Both the position numbers and the translations under genes were made by a program. Source: Faecalibacter macacae (GTDB taxonomy: Bacteria; Bacteroidota; Bacteroidia; Flavobacteriales; Weeksellaceae). Taken from it: a stretch of 64,000 bases of DNA. Positions 51,950 through 61,532 of this stretch are shown here, piece after piece. The number at the start of each line of letters is the position of its first letter. Position 1 is the first letter of the stretch. The stretch lies in contig NZ_RDOJ01000004.1 of NCBI RefSeq assembly GCF_003687725.1, positions 148,843 through 212,842 of the forward strand. The letters run 5' to 3'. Under the pieces are notes generated by a model. That model was not told where the DNA came from. It saw only the letters and a list, made by a program, of their open reading frames with translations, and did no database searches.

Positions 51950-54076
51950 TCGATTATTTTATTGTCTTTATTAGGTGCTTCAATTTTGAATGCACAAACT
52001 ATTGATTCGATTTCGAATCAAGAAGAAATCAATCTTCAAGAAGTTTCAATTACAGAGAAACTTCCTATTACAGTTGAAAAAATATCTAGTAAAATTCTTC
52101 AAAAAAAGAATTTAGGTCAAGATATTCCAACATTATTAAATTCAGCAACTTCAGTATTAATGTCTTCAGATACAGGTTCTGGAATTGGATATTCAACAAT
52201 TCGTGTTCGTGGATTAAATGAATCTTCAATCAATGTTACGTTAAACGGAATTCCATTAAATAATGCAGAATCTCAAGGTGTATTTTGGGTTAATATGCCC
52301 GATTTAGCATCATCTTCAAGCTCTATTATTGTGCAGCGTGGAGTAGGAACTTCATCTAACGGAATGGCATCTTTCGGAGCAAGTGTTAATATAGAAACTC
52401 AAAATCCTTCAAAAGATCCATATGCCGAAGCAAATTTATCTTTTGGAAGTTTCAATACGCAGAAATATACAATCCAGGCAGGAACTGGGAAAATTTTAAA
52501 CAATAAACTATCGATTGATGGGCGTTTCTCAAAAATAGATTCTGAAGGTTACATAGATCGTGCTTGGGCAGATTTAATATCGTATGATGTAACTGCTTTG
52601 TACGAATTAAATTCGAAAACGAAGTTTCGTTTTCAGAATATGTACGGAAAAGAAACAACTTATCAGGCATGGAACGGAATTGATGGTGAAACGATGAGAA
52701 ATAATCGAACATTTAATTCGGCGGGAGCAATTTATAACGAAGATTGGTCGGAAGTTGTCGGTTATTATGATAATCAAGTAGACGATTATCAACAGAATCA
52801 TTACTATTTATCTTGGATGCAAGATTATTCGAATCATTGGAAATCGAATTTGACGATGCACTATACCAAAGGAAAAGGTTTTTACGAAGATTATAAACAA
52901 GATGATCGTTTGTCCAAATATAATATTTCTCATTTACCTTTTTCTCGTACAGATTTAGTTCGTCAGAAATGGTTAAACAACGATTTTTACGGTTTTAATT
53001 TAGAAGTTGAAAATCAAAATTTAAACGATTTTAAAGTTTTCTTTGGCTTATCAGCGAATCAATACGATGGAGATCATTTTGGTCATGTTATTTGGATGAA
53101 AGGTTATGAATGGCAAGATTCGTCTTTCAAATATTATAATAATCAATCGATTAAAAAGCAATTATCAGCTTATGCGAAAGTTTTATATCAATTAAATAAC
53201 TTCGAGTTTTTTGGAGATTTACAATATAGATATGTTGATTATGATGCGAAATATCTTCCAAATGGTGAGAATTTAGATGATGATTTTAGACCGTTTTCTG
53301 CAACTCATAATTTCGTGAATCCAAAAGCTGGTTTAAATTTTAAATTAAATTCGAATAATATTTTTTATGCATCGTACGGAATTTCTCAAAGAGAACCTTT
53401 GCGTGCAGATTATGAAAATATTGGAAACGAACCGAAAGCTGAATTTTTACAAGATTATGAATTAGGTTATCGTAAATCTGGACGTTTTTCTTTGAGTGCG
53501 AATTTATATTACATGAATTATCGTAATCAATTGGTACCAACAGGTCGTGTAAATGATGTTGGTACGTCAATCAGAGAAAATTCAGGTGAAAGTTATCGTC
53601 GAGGGATTGAGTTGGATGCATCTTATCAATTGATGCCATCAAAATTCACCGTATTTGGAAATGTGACGTTATCCCAAAATAAAAACAAAAACTTTACGGA
53701 AGAAGATTGGGTAAATGGTGGAGTGATTAATCACGGAAAAACCTCGATTGCGTTATCTCCCGATGTAATTTCTTCTTTTGGTTTAGAAGTTCATCCGACA
53801 AAGAATTTATTGATTAACTTAACGAATAAATATGTTGGTGAACAGTATTTATCGAATACTGAACCGACGGATGGGAAACTTTCTGATTATTTAGTTTCGG
53901 ATGTTTTGGTACGATATGCGCCAAATTGGTTTAATCTAAAAAAGTTAGAATTTTCACTTTTAATCAATAATATTTTTGATGTTGAATACGAATCGAACGG
54001 GTATTATTATGAAGGTCCTTATTATTTTCCGCAAGCCGGAATTAATGTTTTAGGAGGAATTACAATCCGATTATAA
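51941..54076 (+). CDS. TonB-dependent outer-membrane receptor, TPP-controlled (probable thiamine uptake)
   Basis: A 711-residue receptor with a signal peptide (1-18, cut before QTIDSIS). A plug domain covers about 35-150 (IPTLLNSATSVLMSS, TIRVRGLNESSINVTLNGIP, IIVQRGVGTSS, FGASVNIET). A 22-strand-type barrel follows, ending in GGITIRL with the terminal hydrophobic/aromatic pattern. The TPP riboswitch in its leader implies import of thiamine, its phosphates or a precursor across the outer membrane. No thiamine biosynthesis or inner-membrane transporter gene follows; it is a single-gene regulon here. Confidence 0.9.
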   Translation: MKRSIILLSLLGASILNAQTIDSISNQEEINLQEVSITEKLPITVEKISSKILQKKNLGQDIPTLLNSATSVLMSSDTGSGIGYSTIRVRGLNESSINVTLNGIPLNNAESQGVFWVNMPDLASSSSSIIVQRGVGTSSNGMASFGASVNIETQNPSKDPYAEANLSFGSFNTQKYTIQAGTGKILNNKLSIDGRFSKIDSEGYIDRAWADLISYDVTALYELNSKTKFRFQNMYGKETTYQAWNGIDGETMRNNRTFNSAGAIYNEDWSEVVGYYDNQVDDYQQNHYYLSWMQDYSNHWKSNLTMHYTKGKGFYEDYKQDDRLSKYNISHLPFSRTDLVRQKWLNNDFYGFNLEVENQNLNDFKVFFGLSANQYDGDHFGHVIWMKGYEWQDSSFKYYNNQSIKKQLSAYAKVLYQLNNFEFFGDLQYRYVDYDAKYLPNGENLDDDFRPFSATHNFVNPKAGLNFKLNSNNIFYASYGISQREPLRADYENIGNEPKAEFLQDYELGYRKSGRFSLSANLYYMNYRNQLVPTGRVNDVGTSIRENSGESYRRGIELDASYQLMPSKFTVFGNVTLSQNKNKNFTEEDWVNGGVINHGKTSIALSPDVISSFGLEVHPTKNLLINLTNKYVGEQYLSNTEPTDGKLSDYLVSDVLVRYAPNWFNLKKLEFSLLINNIFDVEYESNGYYYEGPYYFPQAGINVLGGITIRL

Positions 54077-54080
54077 AAAA

Positions 54081-54112
54081 CAAAAAGCGTTGCTATTGCA
54101 ACGCTTTTTTTA
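54081..54112. terminator. Bidirectional intrinsic terminator
   Basis: AAAAAGCGTTGC / GCAACGCTTTTTTT hairpin after the receptor gene. Confidence 0.8.
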
Positions 54113-54898
54113 TGCTTCGATAAATTCTAAAGGAATAGACCAAAGAATGTCTTTATTTTTATCACGGAAAAAATCCATGTGGCCAATCGATTGTAAACCG
54201 TAATCTTTCGGAATAATATTTAATCGTTTCTTTTTTGCTTTTGTTAATGTAAGTTGAGCAAATAAATCAACTGCTTTTGGAGTTGCCATAAAATAATCAT
54301 CAAAACTAATGATAAAAACAGGTTGAGTGATTTCTTCAAAGAAATTTTGGGTTTCGTCTGCATAGCGATTGATAGAGCCTTCACGTAAGATTAATTTACG
54401 CCAATCACTGGCAATCCCCAAAGGAATTGGCTCACCCATACCAACTTTTTGAGATGAAAAATAACCATAAAAAGGGCGGTTTCAAGTTGCTAATGCAACG
54501 ATTGTATAAAAATAGTAAAAATTTTGATTATTTGATTTGTTGAATAATCATTCGATTAAAAACTTGTGCTGGCGAATATCCATTAAGTATTTTTCGTGTG
54601 TTGGATAAAATTCTTCTATGTATTGCGTGATGGCCATGAAATCTTTGTCAGCCTAATACGTAAAACGTGCTTTAATTTCGTTCATTTTATGAGGAATAGA
54701 CTCTCCAATTCCTCTATAATCGTAGGTGAAAACCAAATAACCTTTATTCGCTAAATACGTGGCATATTTCGAATAAAAAGATTGTTTAACGCCTATTGCA
54801 GATGAAATTACAATGAGTTTTTTTGTCGCATTATTTTCACCAAAAATTTATGTATGAATGACGAATTGATCAGAAGTTTCAATTGTTAAATTTCTCAT
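54110..54898 (-). pseudogene. Decayed alpha/beta hydrolase
   Basis: Reading from ATG at 54898, the frame encodes a recognisable alpha/beta hydrolase start (MRNLTIETSDQF, then SAIGVKQSFYSKYATYLANK, GYLVFTYDYRGIGES). It is broken by TAA at codon 17 (54850-54848) and TAG at codon 82 (54655-54653). The central part with the GxSxG nucleophile is missing. The last 109 codons (54110-54439) are still open and keep the C-terminal ASDWRKLILREGSINRYAD and the catalytic-His region SIGHMDFF. At least two nonsense mutations and one deletion show it is dead. Confidence 0.85.
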
Positions 54899-54950
54899 CG
54901 AATTGATTTATTACAAATTATATAATTAATTTTAATAACTAATTCAATCT

Positions 54951-55400
54951 ATGAAAAAAATATTATTTAGTTCATTTATCCTTTTATCTTCTATTGGATT
55001 TGGACAACAATTGAAACCAGAACAGTTAGTTGGTTTTTGGAAGTTAAAAGATGCAGGATTTTATGAAGACGGTAAGAAAATTAGTAAAGATTTTGACAAT
55101 TGCCGATTGTTGAGAAATTTTACCATTTGGGGTAATAGCTATGCGATCTATAATTATACAGAAGGTTCTGACGGAAATTGTATTCCAACCGAACCTCGAT
55201 TAACATATTGGAGAATTGTAGAAAATCGTATTCAATTTTATATTGATGATTATATTCATCAAGAAGAAGTTGTTAAAATAAATGCGGATAATACAATCAC
55301 TTTTGAAACTTATTTAAAAGAAAAAGTGGTTGATAAGGATAAATTTTTCGAAAAGATAGCAAACACGATTAGTTATCAAATTTTAGAAAAACAAAATTAA
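54951..55400 (+). CDS. Secreted lipocalin-like protein
   Basis: A 149-residue precursor with a signal peptide (1-18, cut before QQLKPEQL). The mature part starts with the lipocalin-like GFWKLKDAGFYEDGKK and is beta-rich. One Cys in DNCRLL and one in GNCIPTEP could form a disulfide. No close family is recognised; small lipocalin-like exported proteins are common in Flavobacteriia. It has its own terminator. Confidence 0.65.
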   Translation: MKKILFSSFILLSSIGFGQQLKPEQLVGFWKLKDAGFYEDGKKISKDFDNCRLLRNFTIWGNSYAIYNYTEGSDGNCIPTEPRLTYWRIVENRIQFYIDDYIHQEEVVKINADNTITFETYLKEKVVDKDKFFEKIANTISYQILEKQN

Positions 55401-55438
55401 AATTAAAGCCTTTCAAAATTGAAAGGCTTTAATTTTTT
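55399..55438. terminator. Bidirectional intrinsic terminator
   Basis: AATTAAAGCCTTTCAA / TTGAAAGGCTTTAATT palindrome between convergent genes. Confidence 0.8.
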
Positions 55439-56282
55439 ATTTTCTGAAAAATGCTAAAGCATTATCCATTGCCACTTGGAAATCTTCTGGCATCTCATCT
55501 TGATTCCAAGGGTGTGCCGATCCAAATGCATGATTTGCATTTTCTATCAAATACAATTCTACATTTTCGTTCCAACTTTTAATCAATAAAGCTTCATTCA
55601 TCGGAACGGTTTCGTCTGTCGAACCGTGAATACATAAATAAGGTTTATCCAAATTTTTAATATTTTTTTCGATACTTAATCGTTCTTCATTGTCGATATA
55701 ATTTTGATAAAACTGATAAAACAACGGCATCATTTGTTTGGTACGCGTGTTTTCAAAATAATGCACACCTTCATTTTTCCAATGATCCAATGCTGGTTGT
55801 GGATATTTGAAACGATTCATGTCGCAAATCGCACCTAATGAAACAAACTTCTTCACACGATTATCTTCTAATCCTTTTAAAATTGTAATTCCACCACCGC
55901 GAGAATGTCCCATTAAATAAATTTCATCCGTATCAATTTCATCTAAAGGAATTAATTCACCATTATTTGTTTTCGAAATAATGATATCTAAATCATCTAA
56001 TTCAGTCGTATAATTATTTTCGCCAAATGCATTTAAATCAGGAAAATCAATTGGTTCTTCAACTGTTCCTCCATTATAAGAAAAATTGAATTTGATGAAA
56101 GCAAAGTTTTTTTCTGCCCAATATTTCGCCATCAAATCAAAACATCCGTGATCTTTAAAACCTTTAAAACCGTGCGAGAAGATTATTACTGGTTTTTTGA
56201 TGCCATTATCTTCATAAAAAACATCGTAAACCGATTTTCGTTCACGACTTCCTTGGTATATATTATTTTTACTTTGAATCAT
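55437..56282 (-). CDS. Alpha/beta hydrolase (dienelactone hydrolase / acyl-peptidase type)
   Basis: A 281-residue cytoplasmic hydrolase. The oxyanion region is VIIFSHGFKGFKDHG, the nucleophile is S127 in MGHSRGGG, the acid is Asp in IHGSTDETVP, and the His is in NANHAFG. This is a complete catalytic triad. Its start overlaps the end of nth by 14 bases, so the two are translationally coupled. The substrate is unknown; esters or small peptides are possible. Confidence 0.88.
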   Translation of the reverse strand: MIQSKNNIYQGSRERKSVYDVFYEDNGIKKPVIIFSHGFKGFKDHGCFDLMAKYWAEKNFAFIKFNFSYNGGTVEEPIDFPDLNAFGENNYTTELDDLDIIISKTNNGELIPLDEIDTDEIYLMGHSRGGGITILKGLEDNRVKKFVSLGAICDMNRFKYPQPALDHWKNEGVHYFENTRTKQMMPLFYQFYQNYIDNEERLSIEKNIKNLDKPYLCIHGSTDETVPMNEALLIKSWNENVELYLIENANHAFGSAHPWNQDEMPEDFQVAMDNALAFFRK

Positions 56283-56907
56283 TTTTCTGAAACATATTTC
56301 GTGTGATAAAATCTTTTTCTAAACTCCATGCGCGCGCTGGAGAAAATTCTCTTCCGTAATAGATAATTTGGATGTGTAATTTATTCCATAATTCTTTTGG
56401 GAAGATTTTTTTCGCATCTTTTTCAACCAATTCTACGGTTTTTCCGTTGCTTAATTTCCATAAGCGTAATAAACGGAAAATATGTGTATCGACCGGAAAA
56501 GCAGGATGACCAAACCATTGCGACATCACTACCGAAGCAGTTTTGTGCCCAACTCCTGGTAAAGCTTCTAATTCTTCGAAACCTTCCGGAACTTCACCAT
56601 CGTATTGTTCAACTAAAATTTCAGCTAATTTTTTGATGTTTTTCGCTTTGGTATTCGATAAACCGATCTGGCGAATGTAATATTTGATTTCATCCACTTC
56701 TAATCGCGCCATTGCTTTTGCATTAGCGGCTTTAGCGAACAATTCAGGTGTTACTTCATTCACTTTTTTATCAGTAGTTTGGGCTGATAACAAAACCGCA
56801 ATTAATAAGGTAAATGCGTCTTGATGATCCAACGGAATAGGAGGGACAGGATATAATTTTTCCAATTCGTCGATTACGTATTGGATGCGTTCTTTCTTTA
56901 ACATCAT
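56269..56907 (-). CDS. nth: Endonuclease III without the iron-sulfur cluster ligands
   Basis: A 212-residue HhH-GPD DNA glycosylase/AP lyase for oxidised pyrimidines. It has the helix-hairpin-helix LPGVGHKTA with catalytic K122 and the catalytic D140 in PVDTHIFRL. The C-terminus, where E. coli Nth has four cysteines binding [4Fe-4S], reads IIYYGREFSPARAWSLEKDF. There is no cysteine in the whole protein. The fold should be intact but cluster-free. It is followed by the hydrolase gene with a 14-base overlap. Confidence 0.93.
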   Translation of the reverse strand: MMLKKERIQYVIDELEKLYPVPPIPLDHQDAFTLLIAVLLSAQTTDKKVNEVTPELFAKAANAKAMARLEVDEIKYYIRQIGLSNTKAKNIKKLAEILVEQYDGEVPEGFEELEALPGVGHKTASVVMSQWFGHPAFPVDTHIFRLLRLWKLSNGKTVELVEKDAKKIFPKELWNKLHIQIIYYGREFSPARAWSLEKDFITRNMFQKNDSK

Positions 56908-57034
56908 AAGATTAAAATCTTTTCGTAAAAATAAAGAATCAATTTTAGACTTTGAATAAGGTTTAATTTATAATGTTGATTGTTGGATAGGATTTGTTAC
57001 TTCGAGATATTAGTGCTCAATAATTTAATAAAGC

Positions 57035-57156
57035 TCATCCTGAACTCGTTTCAGGATCACATTTTGTGTAATGAGAAGCTGAAATAAATTCAGCTTGAGA
57101 AGTTTTAGATTGAAAAAGATTCTTCTTTTCATTATTTTTTATTTCAGAATGACATT
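57035..57156. repeat. Probable dispersed hairpin repeat in a 475-base gap
   Basis: Two hairpins, ATCCTGAA/TTCAGGAT (57037-57057) and AAGCTGAA/TTCAGCTT (57076-57096), are followed by TTTCAGAATGAC near 57143-57154. The TCATCCTGAAC...TTTCAG style is familiar from intergenic repeats scattered through flavobacterial genomes. Other copies cannot be checked within this window. The rest of the gap 56908-57382 is AT-rich without a gene. Confidence 0.45.
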
Positions 57157-57382
57157 TAAGTTTTATTTTATGTAAACTTATATTGTATCTTGATTCTATC
57201 GAAGGATAATTTGTTTATTTCTTAACTAATTTATTTAAAAATAATTGCTTTAAATATTTAGCGACGTTATTTGTCGTTATTGAATCCTAAATTTGTAATA
57301 GAAATAATGGAATAATCAATTAATCAAATTTAGAATTAAGATTAAATCCTTATTTTTACGAGAAGTTCATAAACGAAATTAG

Positions 57383-57832
57383 ATGTTAAAAGTAGGAGAT
57401 AAGGTTCCAGATTTTCAGGGAATTGATCAAAATGAGAACACAGTTTCTTATAAAGATTATGCAGGAAAAAAATTAGTAGTTTTCTTTTATCCAAAAGCAA
57501 GTACTCCTGGTTGTATCAACGAAGCTTGTGATTTAAGAGATAACGAATCGGTTTTAAAAGCAAAAGGGTATGAATTGGTTGGAGTAAGTGCTGATTCGGT
57601 TGCAAGACAAAAGAAATTTGCAGATAAATACGAACTGCCTTTTCCTTTATTGGCCGATGAAAATCACGATATTTTAAATGCTTTTGGCGTTTGGGGACCT
57701 AAAAAATTTATGGGAAAAGAGTTTGATGGAATCCATCGTACAACTTTTATCATTAATGAAGAAGGGACAATTACAGATGTGATTGAAAAAGTAAAAACAA
57801 AAGAACACGCAAAACAAATTTTAGAAAAATAA
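57383..57832 (+). CDS. bcp: Thioredoxin-dependent thiol peroxidase (peroxiredoxin Q/Bcp)
   Basis: Reduces hydroperoxides using thioredoxin. The 149-residue protein has the peroxidatic Cys in [15 protein letters not shown]. The second Cys, five residues later, is the resolving partner, making an atypical 2-Cys Bcp. It ends [11 protein letters not shown]. It lies 13 bases before recA and is likely co-transcribed with it, an oxidative-damage link. Confidence 0.95.
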   Translation: MLKVGDKVPDFQGIDQNENTVSYKDYAGKKLVVFFYPKASTPGCINEACDLRDNESVLKAKGYELVGVSADSVARQKKFADKYELPFPLLADENHDILNAFGVWGPKKFMGKEFDGIHRTTFIINEEGTITDVIEKVKTKEHAKQILEK

Positions 57833-57845
57833 AAGAAATAATATA

Positions 57846-58895
57846 ATGAGCGATTTAGATAACAAAAAGAAAGCGCTTCAACTTATCTTAGATAAGATGG
57901 ATAAAGCATACGGGAAAGGAACTGTAATGCGTATGGGAGATTCTGCGGTTGATGATAAAATCGAAGTTATTCCTTCTGGATCTTTAGGATTAAATTTAGC
58001 TTTAGGAGTTGGTGGATATCCAAGAGGTCGTGTAATTGAAATTTACGGACCAGAATCTTCGGGTAAAACGACTTTAACTTTACATGCTATTGCCGAAGCT
58101 CAGAAAGCTGGAGGTATCGCTGCTTTTATTGATGCAGAGCACGCTTTTGACCGTTTTTATGCGGCAAAATTAGGTGTTGATGTAGAAAACTTAATTATTT
58201 CTCAACCAGATAATGGGGAGCAAGCATTAGAGATAGCTGATAACTTAATCCGTTCTGGTGCTATAGATATTATCGTAATCGACTCGGTTGCTGCTTTAAC
58301 GCCAAAAGCTGAGATTGAAGGTGAAATGGGTGACTCTCGTATGGGATTGCAAGCCCGTTTAATGTCTCAAGCTTTACGTAAATTAACAGGAACAATCAAT
58401 AAAACGAAATGTACAGCGATTTTCATAAACCAATTACGTGAAAAAATTGGAGTAATGTTCGGAAATCCTGAAACTACAACAGGTGGTAACGCGTTAAAAT
58501 TCTATGCGTCTGTTCGTATTGATATTCGTCGTTCAACTCAAATCAAAAATGGTGACGAAGTTATTGGTAACCACTCGAAAGTGAAGGTTGTTAAAAATAA
58601 AGTTGCTCCACCTTTCCGCCAAGCAGAATTTGACATTATGTATGGTGAAGGGATCTCTAAAGTAGGTGAGGTTTTAGATATGGGTGTTGAAAAAGGAATC
58701 GTAAATAAATCTGGTTCTTGGTATTCTTACAACGACAGCAAATTAGGACAAGGTCGTGATGCTGTAAAAGAATTATTAAAAGATAATCCAGAATTATGTG
58801 AAGAAATTGAAGCGAAAATTGTTGCTTTAATTCAAGGTGAACCAGTTACAGGAGAAGTTTCTGTTGATGATCCAGCTGATTTATTAGAAGACTAA
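57846..58895 (+). CDS. recA: Recombinase RecA
   Basis: Homologous-recombination ATPase and SOS co-protease. The 349-residue protein has Walker [10 protein letters not shown], loop L1 [11 protein letters not shown], Walker [11 protein letters not shown] and loop L2 [16 protein letters not shown], then an acidic C-terminal tail (DDPADLLED). Length and motifs are standard. No SOS box was recognised, and a single terminator follows. Confidence 0.98.
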   Translation: MSDLDNKKKALQLILDKMDKAYGKGTVMRMGDSAVDDKIEVIPSGSLGLNLALGVGGYPRGRVIEIYGPESSGKTTLTLHAIAEAQKAGGIAAFIDAEHAFDRFYAAKLGVDVENLIISQPDNGEQALEIADNLIRSGAIDIIVIDSVAALTPKAEIEGEMGDSRMGLQARLMSQALRKLTGTINKTKCTAIFINQLREKIGVMFGNPETTTGGNALKFYASVRIDIRRSTQIKNGDEVIGNHSKVKVVKNKVAPPFRQAEFDIMYGEGISKVGEVLDMGVEKGIVNKSGSWYSYNDSKLGQGRDAVKELLKDNPELCEEIEAKIVALIQGEPVTGEVSVDDPADLLED

Positions 58896-58921
58896 TTCGA
58901 TTAGAATTTTTATATAATGAC

Positions 58922-58957
58922 TGAAAAAGCCTTTCCAATTGGAAAGGCTTTTTTTAT
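58922..58957. terminator. Bidirectional intrinsic terminator
   Basis: AAAAGCCTTTCCAA / TTGGAAAGGCTTTT palindrome followed by T-run, between recA and the convergent small gene. Confidence 0.85.
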
Positions 58958-59214
58958 AAGTTAATTTCTAAATCAGAGATTAAAATCCAAAGTGTATTTT
59001 TAATAGGATTATGGTTATATAGATTTAAATCATCAAGATTTATTTCAAATTGAACTAAAACTCGATTCGGAAAATATTCATTATTTTCTTCGATAATTTG
59101 TCCTCTTTCCCCAATTAATATCCAATAATTATTTTTAGAATCTTCTGTTACATTTTCAGGATTTTTCAAACCTAAAAAAGTTTTTAGAATCACTTTTTGA
59201 TTTAAAAATTTCAC
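58954..59214 (-). CDS. Small protein of unknown function
   Basis: An 86-residue soluble protein with a GTG start that directly follows the stop of the upstream gene (TAAGTG). It is beta-rich (VILKTFLGLKNPENV, NYWILIGERGQIIEEN, VLVQFEINLDDLNLY) and ends LWILISDLEINL. No family recognised. Zero spacing implies translational coupling to the 59215-60657 gene. Confidence 0.55.
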   Translation of the reverse strand: MKFLNQKVILKTFLGLKNPENVTEDSKNNYWILIGERGQIIEENNEYFPNRVLVQFEINLDDLNLYNHNPIKNTLWILISDLEINL

Positions 59215-60657
59215 TTACTCTAAAATATATTTTAAACGATAACCAAACATGCCACGTTCTTTGATTAGATCAGCAACACCTTCCGGACATTCAGATTCCC
59301 AACCAGATTCAGCAAGTGCAATTTTCTCTAATATCTTACGAGAATATGAATGTAAATAATCTTTGTTGTAATTTAAAATATCTTCAATTCTACCATTATA
59401 TAGGAAATATTTATATAGCTCGTGTAAGTTATCTGAAACTTTAAGGTTTTTAGACGTTAAAAGAATATCTTTTTCTTTGTCTAAATATGGATATAAATAA
59501 ATCTTTACATCTTTCTTAAATAATTTACCGAAAGCTTCCATAATTCCACCCGGAAGTTTTTCGTAATACTGCTCGTTGAAAATTTCTAACAAATTATTTA
59601 CTCCCATAGCTAAACCAATTTTGGTTTTATTACGAGTAAACTTCGTGAAGTAATCGGTTAGTTTGTAATATTCAGAAAAGTTAGAAATAATAACATTATA
59701 TCCTAATTTTCCAATAATATCGGCGCGATCCAAGAAATCACGTTCGTTTAATTGTCCTTCTTTCCCAGAAGCCATCAGATTAGAAAGTGTAATTTCAAAT
59801 AAAATTTCTGTATTATCTTTAGAAACTCCTTCTTCTTGATTAAAAACTTCTAATCCTCCTTCAAACATATCCATGTTGACATTCATAAAAGGACGGAACG
59901 AACCTCGGATAGCAAAAATGTTTTTCTTGTATAATAAATCGGCAGGTAAGATGTTTTTTCCTTCTGAATTGAAAACCACTACATCAGTCATTCCATTTTT
60001 AACCAATTGTAATGACATTAATCGGTTATCAACATATTTAAACTGAGGTCCACGAAAGTTAATCATATCAATCTCTAACTGATCTTTATCTAAAGTATCA
60101 TATAAAGAGTTAATTAATGTGCGTGGATTGTCGTAATAATTATACGCTCCGTAAATTAAATTCACGCCTAATACTCCAAGAGTTTCTTGTTGTAATTGAG
60201 CTGAATTTTCTTTGAATTTTACATGAAGAATAATTTCGTTCGCTTTTTCGTCTTCAACATTTAGTTTAAAACGAATTCCAACCCAACCATGTCCTTCATT
60301 TTTTTTAGAGTAATCAATAGTGGTTACAGTATTGGCATAAGTAAAAAACGCTTTATCCTTATAATTATCTTGTGTAAGGCGTTCTCTCATTAAGTCAATT
60401 TCGTGGTCTAACATCTTTTTTAAACGCGCTTGAGTAACGTAACGTTTGTTTTCTTCTATACCATAGATAGAATCAGACATTTCTTTATCATACGCGCTCA
60501 TTGCCTTTGCAACAGTACCCGAAGCAGCTCCTGCACGATAAAAGAAACGAACTGTTTCTTGTCCTGCACCAATCTCTGCGAACGAACCATATATTTTCGG
60601 ATTAAGATTTATATCTAAAGCCTTTTGTTTTGGAGTAAGAACTTGTTGTAAAGCCAT
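59215..60657 (-). CDS. Conserved large protein of unknown function
   Basis: A 480-residue cytoplasmic protein. The ATG at 60657 is preferred over one 33 bases upstream because it begins MALQQVLTPKQKALDIN directly before the recognisable KIYGSFAEIGAGQETVRFFY block. Other marked segments are AAGASGTVAKAMSAYDKEMSD, EMTLSNLMASGKEG-like SNLMASGKEGQLNE, and GLAMGVNNLLEIFNEQYYEKLPGG. Homologues occur across Bacteroidota and, as I recall, are sometimes labelled nicotinate-nucleotide adenylyltransferase. I see no HxGH or ISSTxxR nucleotidyltransferase motif, so I do not accept that function. Confidence 0.65.
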   Translation of the reverse strand: MALQQVLTPKQKALDINLNPKIYGSFAEIGAGQETVRFFYRAGAASGTVAKAMSAYDKEMSDSIYGIEENKRYVTQARLKKMLDHEIDLMRERLTQDNYKDKAFFTYANTVTTIDYSKKNEGHGWVGIRFKLNVEDEKANEIILHVKFKENSAQLQQETLGVLGVNLIYGAYNYYDNPRTLINSLYDTLDKDQLEIDMINFRGPQFKYVDNRLMSLQLVKNGMTDVVVFNSEGKNILPADLLYKKNIFAIRGSFRPFMNVNMDMFEGGLEVFNQEEGVSKDNTEILFEITLSNLMASGKEGQLNERDFLDRADIIGKLGYNVIISNFSEYYKLTDYFTKFTRNKTKIGLAMGVNNLLEIFNEQYYEKLPGGIMEAFGKLFKKDVKIYLYPYLDKEKDILLTSKNLKVSDNLHELYKYFLYNGRIEDILNYNKDYLHSYSRKILEKIALAESGWESECPEGVADLIKERGMFGYRLKYILE

Positions 60658-60696
60658 AAAAAAATCAATTGTTTGCAGTAAATTTACCAAAGAATT

Positions 60697-61479
60697 ATGG
60701 CTAAATCAAAATTAAAAATACATTTTTTAGGGACTGGAACTTCACAAGGTATTCCAATTATAGGAAGTGATCATCCGGTGTGTTTGTCTGATAATCCGAA
60801 AGATAAGCGTCTAAGAGCTTCAATCCTATTAGAGAAGGGCGATAAGGTGTTAACGATAGATTGTGGCCCGGACTTTAGACAGCAAATGTTGCGTGCAAAA
60901 GCACAAAGATTGGACGGGATTTTATTTACTCACGAGCATACTGATCATGTTTTAGGATTAGATGATATTAGACCTTTAGTTTTTAAATCTGGAAAAGATA
61001 TGCCTGTTTATGGATTAGAACGAGTGTTGAATGAACTGCATTTACGTTTCAATTACATGTTTCAGGAAAATAAATATCCAGGAGTGCCTACGGTTATTGA
61101 AAATCCAATAAAAATGGAACCGTTTAAAATTTATGATTTTGAAATTCAGCCAATACATTTATATCATGGCACATTACCAATTTTAGGATATGTAATCGAC
61201 GGAAAATTTGCTTATTTAACAGATGTTAAAACGATTCCGGAAGAATCTATCGAACTTTTAAAAGGTGTAGAAGTGTTAGTGATTAGTGCTTTAAGAAAAG
61301 AAGTTGAACATTTTTCTCATATTTTATTAGCAGATGCAGTTGAATACGCTAAAAAAATAGGTGCAAGAAAGACTTATTTTACTCATATTTCGCATTACAT
61401 GGGATTTCATGAAGAAGTAAATCAAGAACTTCCGTTAGGAATGGAGCTGGCTTACGATACTTTAGAAATTAATTTATAA
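60697..61479 (+). CDS. PhnP-like metallo-beta-lactamase-fold hydrolase
   Basis: A 260-residue binuclear metal hydrolase. The metal motif is LFTHEHTDHVLGLDDI; further ligands are in YLTDVKTIPEES and the C-terminal FTHISHYMGFHEE. The layout, including the early GTGTSQGIPIIGSDHPVC start, fits the PhnP/phosphoribosyl cyclic phosphodiesterase group. No phosphonate (phn) genes are nearby. The biological substrate may be another cyclic phosphodiester. Divergent from the 480-residue protein gene. Confidence 0.85.
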   Translation: MAKSKLKIHFLGTGTSQGIPIIGSDHPVCLSDNPKDKRLRASILLEKGDKVLTIDCGPDFRQQMLRAKAQRLDGILFTHEHTDHVLGLDDIRPLVFKSGKDMPVYGLERVLNELHLRFNYMFQENKYPGVPTVIENPIKMEPFKIYDFEIQPIHLYHGTLPILGYVIDGKFAYLTDVKTIPEESIELLKGVEVLVISALRKEVEHFSHILLADAVEYAKKIGARKTYFTHISHYMGFHEEVNQELPLGMELAYDTLEINL

Positions 61480-61484
61480 AAACA

Positions 61485-61517
61485 TTTGGTAAAGTAATTT
61501 ATCCAACGTTATATTTG
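61485..61517 (+). promoter_or_regulatory. Putative promoter of tRNA-Leu
   Basis: TTTG (61485-61488) and TATATTTG (61510-61517), spaced by 21 bases rather than 19, sit 16 bases before the tRNA. Confidence 0.6.
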
Positions 61518-61532
61518 CACCATAACTCCGAC

